A stretch of DNA of 64,000 nt from Mycobacterium stomatepiae (GTDB lineage: Bacteria > Actinomycetota > Actinomycetes > Mycobacteriales > Mycobacteriaceae), in assembly GCF_010731715.1 (NCBI RefSeq), contig NZ_AP022587.1:124001-188000 (forward strand), in the 5' to 3' direction. Made by a program: the position numbers and the translations under genes. Within the stretch, counting starts at the first letter, position 1. The number at the start of each line of letters is the position of its first letter. Below, in pieces: positions 8,148-17,774 of the stretch. Under the pieces are notes generated by a model. That model saw only the letters and a list, made by a program, of their open reading frames with translations. It did no database searches and had not been told where the DNA came from.

Positions 8148-9292
8148 GCGCACGGTTGTCCGACGTGATCGCAGTCCTGGACGACGCGTATCCGCCGCGG
8201 CTTGCCCAATCATGGGATTCGGTCGGGCTGGTGTGCGGCGACCCTGGTGACGTGCTCGACTCGGTCACGATCGCGGTGGACGCGACGCCGGCGGTGGTGG
8301 ACGAAGTTCCCGAGGGCGGCCTGCTGCTGGCTCATCATCCGCTGCTGTTGCGTGGGGTGGACACGGTCGCGGCCAGCACGCCCAAGGGTGCGCTGGTGCA
8401 TCGCCTGATCCGAGGTGGGCGCTCCCTTTTCACCGCACACACCAACGCCGACTCGGCCTCGCCGGGTGTGTCGGACGCGCTGGCGACCGCCCTCGGCCTC
8501 ACCGTCGAATCGGTGCTCGAACCGCGGTCGGAGCCGGCCGATCTCGACAAGTGGGTGATCTACGTGCCGCGCGCGAACGCCGAAGCGGTGCAGGCGGCCG
8601 TGTTCGAGGCCGGCGCCGGACACATCGGCGACTACTCGCACTGCAGCTGGAGCGTCAGCGGTATCGGGCAGTTCCTGCCGCACGACGGCGCCACGCCCGC
8701 GGTGGGCAGCGTCGGAACCGTCGAGCGGGTGGAGGAAGACCGGTTCGAGGTCATCGCGCCCGCGCGAGCCCGCGCCGCGCTGCTGGCCGCGATGCGCGCC
8801 GCCCACCCCTACGAGGAGCCCGCATTTGACATCTTCGCCCTGGTGCCTGTGCCCGGCGATGCGGGCTTGGGCCGTATCGGCACCCTTGCACAACCAGAAT
8901 CGTTGCGCGCCTTCGTCTCCCGCGTCGGTGCCGCGCTGCCGCAGACGTCCTGGGGTGTGCGTGCCGCCGGCGACCCCGACCGGGTCGTCTCGCGGGTCGC
9001 GGTGTGTGGCGGCGCCGGGGATTCGCTGTTGAGTACCGCGGCCCGCGCCGATGTGGACGCCTACGTGACCGCCGACCTGCGCCACCATCCGGCCGACGAG
9101 CATCGCCGGGCCTCCGAGGTGGCGCTGATCGACGTCGCGCACTGGGCCAGCGAATTCCCCTGGTGCGGCCAAGCCGCCGAGATGTTGCGGTCCCGGTTCG
9201 GTACGGACCTGCGGGTGCACGTGTCCGCCACTCGTACCGACCCGTGGAATATGGGGCATCTCGGCCACCAAACACGGGGAGATCAATTATGA
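8144..9292 (+). CDS. NIF3/DUF34-family metal-binding protein
   Basis: The 382-residue protein is the long form of the NIF3 family (GTP cyclohydrolase I type 2 homologue): an N-terminal half with [11 protein letters not shown] and [11 protein letters not shown] metal ligands, an inserted ferredoxin-like domain around [26 protein letters not shown], and a C-terminal half with [15 protein letters not shown] and DVAHWASE. Biochemical function is unsettled in the family. The GTG at 8144 overlaps the cobC stop by four bases and the gene overlaps the following ATG by four bases, so cobC, this gene and the next two form one translationally coupled unit. Confidence 0.88.
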   Translation: MSARLSDVIAVLDDAYPPRLAQSWDSVGLVCGDPGDVLDSVTIAVDATPAVVDEVPEGGLLLAHHPLLLRGVDTVAASTPKGALVHRLIRGGRSLFTAHTNADSASPGVSDALATALGLTVESVLEPRSEPADLDKWVIYVPRANAEAVQAAVFEAGAGHIGDYSHCSWSVSGIGQFLPHDGATPAVGSVGTVERVEEDRFEVIAPARARAALLAAMRAAHPYEEPAFDIFALVPVPGDAGLGRIGTLAQPESLRAFVSRVGAALPQTSWGVRAAGDPDRVVSRVAVCGGAGDSLLSTAARADVDAYVTADLRHHPADEHRRASEVALIDVAHWASEFPWCGQAAEMLRSRFGTDLRVHVSATRTDPWNMGHLGHQTRGDQL

Positions 9293-10026
9293 AAGCCGAA
9301 GCAGCACAGCAACGTTCGCTCTTGGAGTTGTCCGAGCTGGACGCGGAACTGTCCCGGATCGCGCATCGGGCCACCCGGCTGCCGCAACGCGAGGCGATCG
9401 AACGGATGCGCAGCGAGCACGACGCCGCCAATGACCGGCTAGGTGCGATGCGAATCGCATTGGAGGACTTGGACACCCAGGTGTCGCGGTACGAGTCGGA
9501 GATCGCGGCGGTGCGCCAGCGCGAAGACCGCGACCGGTCGTTGCTCGAATCGGGGGCTACCGATGTCAAGCGGTTGGCGGACCTGCAGCACGAACTGGAG
9601 ACCCTGACCCGCCGTCGGGGCAGCCTGGAAGATTCGCTGCTGGAAGTCATGGAACGCCGGGAGGAGTTGCAGGCCCAGATGACCGCCGAGCAGGAAGCGA
9701 TGGAGAAGCTGCAGGCGGACCTGGCCGGCGCGCAGCAGGGCCTCGATGCCGCACTGGCCGAAATCGACGAGACTCGCCAGACGCACGCGCAGCAACGCGA
9801 CAGGCTGGCCGCGGCCCTGAACCCCGAGTTGTCCGCGCTCTACGAGCGGCAGCGCGCCGAGGGAGGGCCGGGTGCCGGACCGCTACTGGGACATCGCTGT
9901 GGCGCGTGCCGGATCGAGATCGACCGGGGAGAGCTGGCCCGCATCTCGGCGGCGGCCGACGACGACGTGGTGCGCTGCCCGGAGTGTGGCGCGATCCTGC
10001 TGCGGGTCAAGGGGCTTGGTCAGTGA
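9289..10026 (+). CDS. Coiled-coil protein with C-terminal zinc ribbon (CT398-like)
   Basis: The 245-residue protein consists of a long charged coiled coil over about residues 5-190, followed by a zinc ribbon with two Cys pairs (CGAC and CPEC) in the last 45 residues. This is the C4-type zinc ribbon protein seen in most actinobacteria and in Chlamydia CT398; M. tuberculosis Rv2229c has the same length. A nucleic-acid or protein-scaffold role is likely but unproven. The ATG at 9289 overlaps the NIF3 stop (ATGA) and its own stop overlaps the RNase H start (GTGA). Confidence 0.87.
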   Translation: MKAEAAQQRSLLELSELDAELSRIAHRATRLPQREAIERMRSEHDAANDRLGAMRIALEDLDTQVSRYESEIAAVRQREDRDRSLLESGATDVKRLADLQHELETLTRRRGSLEDSLLEVMERREELQAQMTAEQEAMEKLQADLAGAQQGLDAALAEIDETRQTHAQQRDRLAAALNPELSALYERQRAEGGPGAGPLLGHRCGACRIEIDRGELARISAAADDDVVRCPECGAILLRVKGLGQ

Positions 10027-11183
10027 AGGTTGTCATCGAAGCCGACGGCGGGTCCCGCGGCAATCCCGGGCCGGCCGGATACGGCGCGGTGGTGCACACC
10101 GCCGACCGCGCGACCGTGCTGGCCGAAAGCAAGCAGGCCATCGGCCATGCGACCAACAATGTCGCCGAATACCGCGGGCTGATAGCCGGTTTGGAAGATG
10201 CCGTGCGGGTTGGGGCCAGCGAGGCCGCCGTCTTCATGGATTCCAAGCTGGTGGTCGAGCAGATGTCGGGGCGGTGGAAAGTCAAGCACCCGGATCTGAT
10301 TGAGCTGCACGCCGAGGCGCGAAAGCTCGCGGTGCGCTTCGACCGGATCAGCTACACGTGGATGCCGCGCGAACGTAACAAGCATGCCGATCGGCTGGCC
10401 AACGAAGCGATGGACGCCGCGGCCGAGGTTGACGCCGAGATTTCCGCCCCGGGGATTGCCGAACCCGCGACCGCCCCGGGGGTTGGCGAACCCGCGACCG
10501 ACCCGGGGGCTCCGGTCGCGAAATCTGCTGCGACGCAATCATCGTCGGCGCCCGGCTGGACCGGCGCGCGGGGCACCCCGACCAGGCTGCTGTTGCTGCG
10601 CCACGGGCAGACCGCGCTGTCGGTGCAGCGCCGCTATTCCGGGCGCGGCAACCCGGAACTCACCGACCTGGGACGCCAGCAGGCGAAGGCGGCGGCACGG
10701 TATCTGGCCGAACGGGGCGGTATTGCCGCGGTGATCTCCTCGCCACTGCTACGGGCCCACGACACGGCGGGCGTGGCCGCCAAGGCGCTGGGCCTGGACG
10801 TGACCGTGGACGACGACCTGATCGAGACCGATTTCGGAGGCTGGGAGGGGTTGACGTTCGCCGAGGCTGCCGAACGCGATCCCGAACTGCACACCCGTTG
10901 GTTGCGCGACACCAGCACGGAGCCGCCGGGCGGCGAGAGTTTCGATGCCGCACTGCGGCGGGTGCTGCAGGCGCGCGAACGCATCATCGCCACCTATCAG
11001 GGCGCCACGGTGCTGGTCGTCTCCCATGTCACGCCGATCAAGATGCTGCTGCGCCTGGCCCTGGATGCCGGGCCCGGCATCCTGTACAGATTGCATCTTG
11101 ACCTGGCATCCTTGAGCATCGGCGAGTTCTATTCAGACGGGGCATCTTCGGTGCGACTCGTGAATCAGACCGGCTATCTCTAG
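10023..11183 (+). CDS. Bifunctional RNase HI / histidine phosphatase (CobC-type)
   Basis: Two domains are fused in 386 residues. Residues 1-130 are RNase HI with the catalytic acidic residues D8, E49, D73 and D123, and would cut RNA in RNA-DNA hybrids. Residues 185-386 are a histidine phosphatase with RHGQT (phosphohistidine H194), SSPLLRAHDT and the second catalytic His in VVSHVTPIK; in the M. tuberculosis homologue Rv2228c this half has been assigned alpha-ribazole-phosphate phosphatase activity, the last step of the cobalamin lower-ligand branch. The linker contains a 9-residue imperfect repeat (144-161) and is longer than in Rv2228c (364 residues). GTG start at 10023. Confidence 0.92.
   Translation: MKVVIEADGGSRGNPGPAGYGAVVHTADRATVLAESKQAIGHATNNVAEYRGLIAGLEDAVRVGASEAAVFMDSKLVVEQMSGRWKVKHPDLIELHAEARKLAVRFDRISYTWMPRERNKHADRLANEAMDAAAEVDAEISAPGIAEPATAPGVGEPATDPGAPVAKSAATQSSSAPGWTGARGTPTRLLLLRHGQTALSVQRRYSGRGNPELTDLGRQQAKAAARYLAERGGIAAVISSPLLRAHDTAGVAAKALGLDVTVDDDLIETDFGGWEGLTFAEAAERDPELHTRWLRDTSTEPPGGESFDAALRRVLQARERIIATYQGATVLVVSHVTPIKMLLRLALDAGPGILYRLHLDLASLSIGEFYSDGASSVRLVNQTGYL
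10452..10505 (+). repeat. 27-bp imperfect tandem repeat in the RNase H linker
   Basis: Two in-frame copies encode GIAEPATAP and GVGEPATDP in the disordered linker between the two enzyme domains. The unit is a multiple of three, so length changes here would be tolerated. Confidence 0.7.
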
Positions 11184-11199
11184 CCGCTAGGAGCAGTAG

Positions 11200-11790
11200 A
11201 TGTCGCCGGATCAAGCACCGGACGAATCGTCGGGCGGAGTTCCGCCAGATATTCGGGCGCAGGTGATGCCGGCGGTGCTCGACGAGCTGGCCCGCTGGGG
11301 CGTCGAGCGGTTCAGCGTCGAGGCACTTGCCGAGCGGCACCGTCTCGACGCGGCGATGATTTACCGGCACTGGGGCGATCGTCAACGGCTGATCGTCGAT
11401 GCGGCGCTGGCCGATCTCGAGGCGTGGGACGTGCAAACGGATACCGGCTCGTTGCGCGGGGACCTGGAGTCATTGGCCCGCAATGTGACCGCGCGAATCA
11501 ACACCGAGATCGGCCGAACCTTTCTGCGCGCGTTGGTGATGGGGCACGGCGGACGTCACGACGAAGAGACCCGGATGATGTTCTGGCGAGCTCGTTTTGC
11601 CGTGGCACGCAGGCTCATCGACCGGGCCAAGGAGCGCGGCGAAGTGCGTGACGGCGTCAGCACCCTGGCCGCGGTGCAGATTGTGTTGGCGCCGATCAAC
11701 ATTCGCGCACTGTATTCGGACGCGACGATCGACGACGAATACTGCACGGCGGTCATCGACATGGCCTACCACGCGATCGCCCGCAAGTAG
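11200..11790 (+). CDS. TetR-family transcriptional regulator
   Basis: The 196-residue protein has a TetR N-terminal helix-turn-helix: FSVEALAERHRLDAAMIYRHWGDRQRLI at about residues 41-68. The C-terminal ligand domain is variable, with a family-typical APINIRALYSDATIDD stretch. AGGAG stands about 8 bases before the ATG at 11200. It follows the RNase H/phosphatase gene by only 16 bases and could be co-transcribed, or it may control the convergent DUF6941-ferredoxin-P450 group. The ligand is unknown. Confidence 0.88.
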   Translation: MSPDQAPDESSGGVPPDIRAQVMPAVLDELARWGVERFSVEALAERHRLDAAMIYRHWGDRQRLIVDAALADLEAWDVQTDTGSLRGDLESLARNVTARINTEIGRTFLRALVMGHGGRHDEETRMMFWRARFAVARRLIDRAKERGEVRDGVSTLAAVQIVLAPINIRALYSDATIDDEYCTAVIDMAYHAIARK

Positions 11791-11794
11791 CCGC

Positions 11795-12292
11795 TCAAAC
11801 AGAGGGAAGGATCCGCCCACCACCTGCTGGACCGTCAGGCTGCGTTGGCGTGCTTTGCTGACTGACCAGCCGGTAGGGCAGGCGGCGCAGCGTGGTGCCG
11901 TCAATGCTGACGGCGAATGTGTACGACCCGAGCTTGTCGAACGCGAGAATCGGCACGTTGACGGCCAACGCGACATTCTGGCTTGTGCCGGCTTCGAGTT
12001 GGGATGGACGGCCGAGGTTGAATCGGAGATCGATGCTGAACGCTTGAGGATCGGTCGAATTCGTCTTCACCTCAACCGGATTGCCATCAGCGTCCAGCAG
12101 AGCGATGCGGACCGCATGATCTCTGTTCGTCTCCGCCCAAGAGACGTCAATGACGAGTCCCAACGACAGTGACACCGACCATGGGCCGGGTTGGCCCGCC
12201 GGAATAACGGATTGGTCGATCCCGCCTCCCAACACGTAGAGCCGGTTGTTCTGAACCTCCGCGTGGTTGCATAGCAGGGCCGCCAATTCCAT
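11795..12292 (-). CDS. DUF6941-like conserved protein
   Basis: This 165-residue soluble protein starts ELAALLCNHAEVQNNRLYVLGGGID, the hallmark opening of a family of small actinobacterial and proteobacterial beta-rich proteins (I believe DUF6941), with a later SYTFAVSIDGTTLRRLPYRL segment. It has no signal peptide or membrane helix. The ATG at 12292 is preferred over an in-frame TTG 24 bases upstream because conservation begins here. It lies 50 bases downstream of the ferredoxin gene on the same strand and converges on the TetR gene with a 4-base gap. Function unknown. Confidence 0.72.
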   Translation of the reverse strand: MELAALLCNHAEVQNNRLYVLGGGIDQSVIPAGQPGPWSVSLSLGLVIDVSWAETNRDHAVRIALLDADGNPVEVKTNSTDPQAFSIDLRFNLGRPSQLEAGTSQNVALAVNVPILAFDKLGSYTFAVSIDGTTLRRLPYRLVSQQSTPTQPDGPAGGGRILPSV

Positions 12293-12342
12293 AGTCGATC
12301 GCCTACTTCTAATCAATCTGATGTCCAGTACGGTAGCAAGTT

Positions 12343-12537
12343 TCAGCTCGACAACGTGATCGCTTGCTCCGGGCAGTTTTTCTCCCCGACGACCGCCTGC
12401 TCCTCCATCTCACCCAAGACGTCCTCGATGAGGATCACACAGTGGCCTACCTCGTCGGCGTCGAAGACGTCGGGCGCCAGGCTGTAGCAGCGGCCGTGGC
12501 CGGTGCACAGGTCGGGGTCGACCGAGACCCGACTCAC
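12343..12537 (-). CDS. [3Fe-4S] ferredoxin, P450 redox partner
   Basis: A 64-residue ferredoxin with C11-x5-C17 (DLCTGHGRC) and C55-P in the C-terminal part, the three-cysteine pattern of [3Fe-4S] ferredoxins that feed mycobacterial cytochromes P450; an extra C33 is present. Its GTG start at 12537 overlaps the P450 stop by four bases (GTGA), so the two are almost certainly made together and work together. No ferredoxin reductase gene is nearby. Confidence 0.9.
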   Translation of the reverse strand: MSRVSVDPDLCTGHGRCYSLAPDVFDADEVGHCVILIEDVLGEMEEQAVVGEKNCPEQAITLSS

Positions 12538-13703
12538 GACACTCCGAAGATCAGCGGCAGCGATTCCACCGATCTCAGCGCGGCCGTATAGGTCAGCTGG
12601 GTGCCGGGCTTGATCTCGTAATCCGGTATGCAACGGTGGAATTCGCGCAACGCCACCCGCAACTCCATGCGGGCCAGATGCGAGCCAAGGCAGCGGTGTG
12701 GTCCGCCACCGAAGGCGCGGTGGCGGTTGGGGCTGCGGCGGAAGTCGACCAACTCCGGGTCGGGAAATTCGGTGGGGTCGGTGTTGGCCGCGCCGACCAA
12801 CGGACTGACCCGCTCACCCTTGGCGATCGGGCACCCGCCCACTTCGACGTCTTGCATAGCGACCCGCACTACACCGGGAACCGGTGTCTCCCAACGCAAT
12901 AACTCCTCGATCGCGTGCGGCAGGATGTCGGGTTCGACGACCAGCTGATGCCGGTGGTCGGGGTGCTGCGCGAGGTAGACGAAGAAACAATCGAGCGAGT
13001 CGGTGACCGTATCCAGCCCGGCGATCAGGAACAGGAAGCAGATATCGAGCAGCTCGTCGCGCGACAGGGGTTGCCCGTCGACCTGGGCCGCGATCATCGC
13101 GGACAGCACGTCGTCACGAGGGCTGGCGATGTGGTCGTCGATGGCGCGGTCGAAGTACTTGTAAATCTGTTGCGCCACCGGCGCCGCGGATTCGTGGCGG
13201 CGGTCATAGCCGGAGTCGCCTTCGGGGCGGATCACCCCGTCCTTCCACAACAGGAACTGGTCGAGGTCCTCCAACGGCAGCCCGAGCAACTGCAGGAAGA
13301 CGGTGCACGGCAACGGCACCGCGAACTCCTCGTGGAAGTCGCATTCGCCGCGGTCGGCGAATCGGTCGATCATCTCGTTCACCAGCGCGGCGACGTGCGG
13401 CTCGCGCCGCGCCATCTCCCGGGGAGTGAACAGGGGATCGAGGATGCGGCGGTACTTCGCGTGCTCGGGCGGATCGATTTGCAGCGGAATCAGCGGTCGG
13501 ACGTTACCCAGATCGACCGCGTCCATGTTCGACGAGAACAGCTCGGTGCGCTTGAGCGCCATCTCGATATCGGCCAGCCGGCTGAGCACCACCGCCTGGG
13601 GCGAGCGGAACACCGGACTCGACTCGCGCAGCGCCTTGTACATCGGCTGGGGCTCGGCGATGCCCGCTACCGCCTGATCGACGTAAGCATCGGCTTCTGT
13701 CAT
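12534..13703 (-). CDS. Cytochrome P450
   Basis: The 389-residue soluble bacterial-type P450 has the oxygen-binding I-helix motif AGLDT (228-232), the K-helix ExxR (E267-R270) and the haem loop FGGGPHRCLG with the thiolate ligand C338. PLIPLQIDPPEHAKYRRILDPLF is the usual N-terminal block. I cannot assign the CYP family; substrate unknown. The ATG at 13703 is chosen because the 12 codons upstream to a TTG are not P450-like. It is the first gene of a P450-ferredoxin-DUF6941 group. Confidence 0.92.
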   Translation of the reverse strand: MTEADAYVDQAVAGIAEPQPMYKALRESSPVFRSPQAVVLSRLADIEMALKRTELFSSNMDAVDLGNVRPLIPLQIDPPEHAKYRRILDPLFTPREMARREPHVAALVNEMIDRFADRGECDFHEEFAVPLPCTVFLQLLGLPLEDLDQFLLWKDGVIRPEGDSGYDRRHESAAPVAQQIYKYFDRAIDDHIASPRDDVLSAMIAAQVDGQPLSRDELLDICFLFLIAGLDTVTDSLDCFFVYLAQHPDHRHQLVVEPDILPHAIEELLRWETPVPGVVRVAMQDVEVGGCPIAKGERVSPLVGAANTDPTEFPDPELVDFRRSPNRHRAFGGGPHRCLGSHLARMELRVALREFHRCIPDYEIKPGTQLTYTAALRSVESLPLIFGVS

Positions 13704-13801
13704 CTCGACAGCGTGACACCAAACGTCCTTATTGGGCAATGGTCGAATAAGCCCGGGAGGGGTCGCTGGCCAGGAGATTGACCAGCGAGTACCGTGTTCG
13801 T

Positions 13802-14217
<416 letters not shown>

Positions 14218-14242
14218 CCCGCCCGCGCGGGACAAGGTTGAG

Positions 14243-15802
14243 TCAGTGCGCTTTTTTGACCGATTTGTCGAGCTTGCGCAGCGCCTCGTCGAGCTGCTGA
14301 CGGCAGCTCTCGGCCAGGTCGGACTCCTGCTGGTAGAGCAGGCCGTAGGTGAAGGTGTCTTCGCCCGCGGCGTGCGCCGCGTCGGCCTGCTGGATCAGAT
14401 GGTCGCGGCTGACCACGCTGTCTTGATGATCGCCGAGCAACGTCTGGATGGCCTTGGCCTGCTTGGAGACGTCGTCCGCGCCGGTCGCCGCTGCGGTATA
14501 GCGAAGTCGCTTGGCGCGCTTGCGAATTACATGCAGCGCCTCGTCGCGATCGTGCTCTTCGTCGTCGTCGTGGTCCGCGTCGGTGGCCGGCTCGGCGTGT
14601 TCCTCGTGGGCGGCCTGGTCGGCTTCGGCGGCGGCCTTGGCGGCCTTGCGCACCTTCTTGTAAGCGGCGTCGATGGTGACCGGGGGTGGCTGCTCGCCGG
14701 CCGCGGTGACCGGGCTTTCGGCCACGATCGAATCGAGCGCGTCTAGCAGCCGGAAGTAGCGCTGCGTCCACATCGCGAGCAACGACCGTCGCCAGCCCGC
14801 GTGATAGCGGCGTTTGGCGCCCTCGACCAGGCGTTCGCGCACCGGTCCACGCACCAGTTCGGGTGCCAGCCGGTCGAGCTCCTGCTCGTAGCGCTGCGCG
14901 AGCACCTCGGCATCGCGTGCCACACCCAACACCGCGGCGAGCTCGCGCAGTTCGTCGAGGACCCAGGCGTGGGTGTCGTCGGACAATCCGGCCTGGGCGT
15001 CCTTCAGTAGGCTGCGGATCTTGCGGGTGGTGACCCGCATCTGGTGCACGGAGTCGAAGACGTCGGCGCGCACCGCGCGATCCCATACCACCAGCTCGCG
15101 GACCTGCTCGGCGACCGCCCGCTGTACCGGATCTTCCGGCGGCTTGGACCCGTTGGACGGCACCGTCGTCCCGAGCACCCGGGCCAGCTTCGACGCGTGA
15201 TTGGCGGGTTCACCGCCGGCGTCCAGCAGCCGATTGCTCAGCCGGCTAAGCAGCTCGGTGTCGTTGGCCCCACGCGATTCGTCGAGCTCGAGTTCCCACT
15301 CGCGCCACTCCTGCACCACGGGCTCCGCGTCGGGGCTGTCGGTCGCATTCGCCGCCCAGGCCCGGACGTGGTCGTTGCTGAACTCCGCGAAAGGAGCGCC
15401 CTGGATGCCGTAGAGCACCTGGCTTTCTCGTTGGGTCGTGATTCGGGCGACCGGTCGCAGCGGCCGGTCGCGCACGATCGCCAGCACCACGTCCAGCAAT
15501 TCGCCCGGGACGGTGTCGTCGTCCGCGGAGCCCAGCGGGCTGCGGATCTCGGTGCGGGCGTCGGGCCCGGCCGGCAGCTTGAGGTGCCAGCCGGCGTCGT
15601 GGCCACCGGTGCGGCGACGCAACGTGATCTTGTTGCGGGCGAGGTCCTGCGTCTGGGTGTCGAAGTATGTCGCGTCCAGCGATTGCGTCGGCAACGTCTC
15701 GACCCGGGCCACCGTCGCGATGCCTTCGAACGACGGTGTGACCGTCGAATCGGGGACGTCGAACTTGCGCTCCACCTCCAGATGGCGCGAGGGTTCTGGC
15801 AT
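14243..15802 (-). CDS. CYTH and CHAD domain protein
   Basis: The 519-residue protein starts with a CYTH (triphosphate tunnel) domain whose ExExK motif is E9-x-E11-x-K13 (LEVERKF), covering about residues 5-205. It ends with an all-helical CHAD domain (residues ~225-510) rich in conserved His and Lys/Arg: SVHQMRVTTRKIRSLL and VIRKRAKRLRYTA. CYTH domains bind or split triphosphates such as polyphosphate, and CHAD domains bind polyphosphate granules, so a role in polyphosphate metabolism is likely. An acidic Asp/Glu/His-rich insert lies near residue 405. It corresponds to Rv2226. Confidence 0.9.
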   Translation of the reverse strand: MPEPSRHLEVERKFDVPDSTVTPSFEGIATVARVETLPTQSLDATYFDTQTQDLARNKITLRRRTGGHDAGWHLKLPAGPDARTEIRSPLGSADDDTVPGELLDVVLAIVRDRPLRPVARITTQRESQVLYGIQGAPFAEFSNDHVRAWAANATDSPDAEPVVQEWREWELELDESRGANDTELLSRLSNRLLDAGGEPANHASKLARVLGTTVPSNGSKPPEDPVQRAVAEQVRELVVWDRAVRADVFDSVHQMRVTTRKIRSLLKDAQAGLSDDTHAWVLDELRELAAVLGVARDAEVLAQRYEQELDRLAPELVRGPVRERLVEGAKRRYHAGWRRSLLAMWTQRYFRLLDALDSIVAESPVTAAGEQPPPVTIDAAYKKVRKAAKAAAEADQAAHEEHAEPATDADHDDDEEHDRDEALHVIRKRAKRLRYTAAATGADDVSKQAKAIQTLLGDHQDSVVSRDHLIQQADAAHAAGEDTFTYGLLYQQESDLAESCRQQLDEALRKLDKSVKKAH

Positions 15803-15943
15803 TATTTTTCGGCTCCGTAAGGGCGGCGCCGACGCGGCATTACGCGGTCATCGACGCTCGTAAATGGTTACCCATAGGGTGCCACACCGCGGTTGCACCG
15901 CCGGCAGTGATCGGTTGCTGCGGCGTGTCCACCGCACGATCGG

Positions 15944-16189
15944 CTACGGGGGCGGGGGAGGCGGCGGCGTGGTGTCTTCCGGCATCGGCGCGTAATCCGC
16001 CGGCGGCGGCACGTAGCGCTGGATGGCGTCGCCGATGTTGGCGCAACCGCTGACCGAGACGCGTCGGCCGGCGCCGACACAGACGGAGGCTTCCGCCTGA
16101 CCGTCGGATCCCGTCGCGATAACGATTCCGGGAATCGAGCTGAACGCCAACACGGCCAACAATGTCTTGATCCAGCGCCGCCGATTCAT
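15944..16189 (-). CDS. Small exported proline-tailed protein
   Basis: An 81-residue product with a signal peptide (MNRRRWIKTLLAVLAFSSIPG, cleavage perhaps near residue 30), two cysteines in the mature part (SVCVGAG and SGCANIGD) that could form a disulfide, and a tail of seven prolines. There is no known domain. The ATG at 16189 gives a proper signal sequence; the frame is open upstream but not convincing. It is divergent from the haemophore-like gene, suggesting a shared promoter region of about 140 bases. Confidence 0.6.
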   Translation of the reverse strand: MNRRRWIKTLLAVLAFSSIPGIVIATGSDGQAEASVCVGAGRRVSVSGCANIGDAIQRYVPPPADYAPMPEDTTPPPPPPP

Positions 16190-16331
16190 TTCGCAAGCAT
16201 ATCGATTCCGGCGGCCACCGAGGCGGGGTTTTGCTTGTTCGCCACATAAATGAATTTGGTCCATAAGATCGCCGAAACCGCTTATGGTTTGCCTGCCGGT
16301 ACGTTTCGGATACCTGATGGAGGAGCTACCG

Positions 16332-16691
16332 ATGTTTGTCGCACTCACCACGTCGCGCGCGGTCGTCGGCGGAATTGCCGCCGGCGCTGTCAGCGGCGCA
16401 ATGCTTTTCGCCGCAGCAGGCTTGGCTCAAGCGGACCCCGAGCCGCCGCCACCGAACTGCACGGCGGCCGACCTCGCCCAGGTTTCGGCGGGTGTCGCGG
16501 CGTCGACGTCGGTGTATCTGTTCAGCCATCCGGACGTCAACGCGTACTTCACCAGCTTGAAAGGCCAGCCCCGCAGCGAGATTGGCGATCAGATCAAGCA
16601 GTACATGGACGCCAACCCGCAGGCGCACGACGACCTGGAAGCAATTCGGCAGCCGCTGACCGATTTCAAGGGTCGCTGCGGAATGCAGTAG
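16332..16691 (+). CDS. Exported haemophore-like protein (MHB domain)
   Basis: The 119-residue protein has a signal peptide cleaved probably after A34 (LAQA-DPEP). The mature helical domain is held by two cysteines, C43 and C116, and contains YLFSHPDVNAYFTSLKG, the signature of the mycobacterial haem-binding (Rv0203-like) family. Family members bind haem or act in haem uptake; some plant and fungal relatives differ, so the ligand is inferred. A strong ribosome binding site (GGAGGAG) precedes the ATG at 16332. It converges on panB with a 1-base gap between stops. Confidence 0.82.
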   Translation: MFVALTTSRAVVGGIAAGAVSGAMLFAAAGLAQADPEPPPPNCTAADLAQVSAGVAASTSVYLFSHPDVNAYFTSLKGQPRSEIGDQIKQYMDANPQAHDDLEAIRQPLTDFKGRCGMQ

Positions 16692-16692
16692 C

Positions 16693-17556
16693 TCAGAAGC
16701 AGTGTTCGTCGGCCGGGAAAACTCCGCCGGCCACTTCTTTCGCGTATTGGGTTGCGGCCCGGCGCAATTCGTCGCCGACGTTCGCGAATCGCTTGACGAA
16801 TCGCGCCGACTTGCCACCGCTCATACCGGCCATGTCCTGCCAGACCAACACCTGCGCGTCGCAGTTCGGCCCGGCGCCGATCCCGACGGTCGGGATGGTC
16901 AGCTTGCCGGTGATCTGGGTGGCCAGCTCGGCGGGCACCATCTCCATCACAACGGAGAACGCGCCGGCTTCGGCGACGGCGATCGCATCGTGCACGGTCT
17001 GCTCCGCCGCGTCGCCGCGGCCCTGAACCTTGAAGCCGCCCAGGCTGTTGACGCTTTGCGGCGTGAAGCCGATGTGGGCCATCACCGGGATGCCGGCGGC
17101 GGTCAGGCAGGTGATCTGCTCGGCCACCCGCTCACCGCCCTCGAGCTTGACCGCGTGCGCGCCGCCTTCCTTCATGAACCGGGTGGCGGCGGCCAGAGCG
17201 GCGGTGGGGCCGGCCTCGTAGCTGCCGAACGGCAGGTCGGCGACCACCAGGGCATGCGGCGCACCCCGAACAACGCCGCGAACCAAGGGGATCAGCTCGT
17301 CGATCGAGACCGGCACCGTGGTGTCGTAGCCGTACACGACGTTGGCCGCCGAATCGCCGACCAGTAACACCGGGATGCCGGCCTCGTCGAACACCCGAGC
17401 GGTCGAATAGTCGTAAGCCGTGAGCATCGCCCACTTGTGGCCTTCGGCTTTCATTTTCTGGAGATGATGCGTGCGGATTTTGGTCCGGGGCGCTTGTGCA
17501 GCTTCAGCAGCTTCATGCGCCGCGTTTGCACCGTAAACGTTCTGCTCAGACATCAT
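16693..17556 (-). CDS. panB: 3-methyl-2-oxobutanoate hydroxymethyltransferase PanB
   Basis: PanB transfers a hydroxymethyl group from methylenetetrahydrofolate to ketoisovalerate to give ketopantoate, the first step of pantothenate and CoA synthesis. The 287-residue TIM-barrel contains the metal-binding [15 protein letters not shown] and [11 protein letters not shown] segments, AVKLEGG, and catalytic Glu in [11 protein letters not shown]. Two adjacent ATG codons (17556 and 17553) are possible starts; the second aligns with M. tuberculosis PanB. It is divergent from the caeA-like gene. Confidence 0.96.
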   Translation of the reverse strand: MMSEQNVYGANAAHEAAEAAQAPRTKIRTHHLQKMKAEGHKWAMLTAYDYSTARVFDEAGIPVLLVGDSAANVVYGYDTTVPVSIDELIPLVRGVVRGAPHALVVADLPFGSYEAGPTAALAAATRFMKEGGAHAVKLEGGERVAEQITCLTAAGIPVMAHIGFTPQSVNSLGGFKVQGRGDAAEQTVHDAIAVAEAGAFSVVMEMVPAELATQITGKLTIPTVGIGAGPNCDAQVLVWQDMAGMSGGKSARFVKRFANVGDELRRAATQYAKEVAGGVFPADEHCF

Positions 17557-17774
17557 TGTCCCTAATGGGTGGTCGGGTCGATCCTCGTGGCCGCTAAAGG
17601 TCCCCGGGTTCGTCTGACTTTCTCCATTCTGCCATCTCTGCAGCGCGGTTGGAACGCCGCAAGGGTGTGAGACGTGCCATTGTGCGCATCCGTCGACATC
17701 GAATAAGTACTGGTCGGCGACGGGCGGTGGCCGCTCACGGAAGTCTCAGGTTGTCTCTGGCAGCATGTGTTGGC

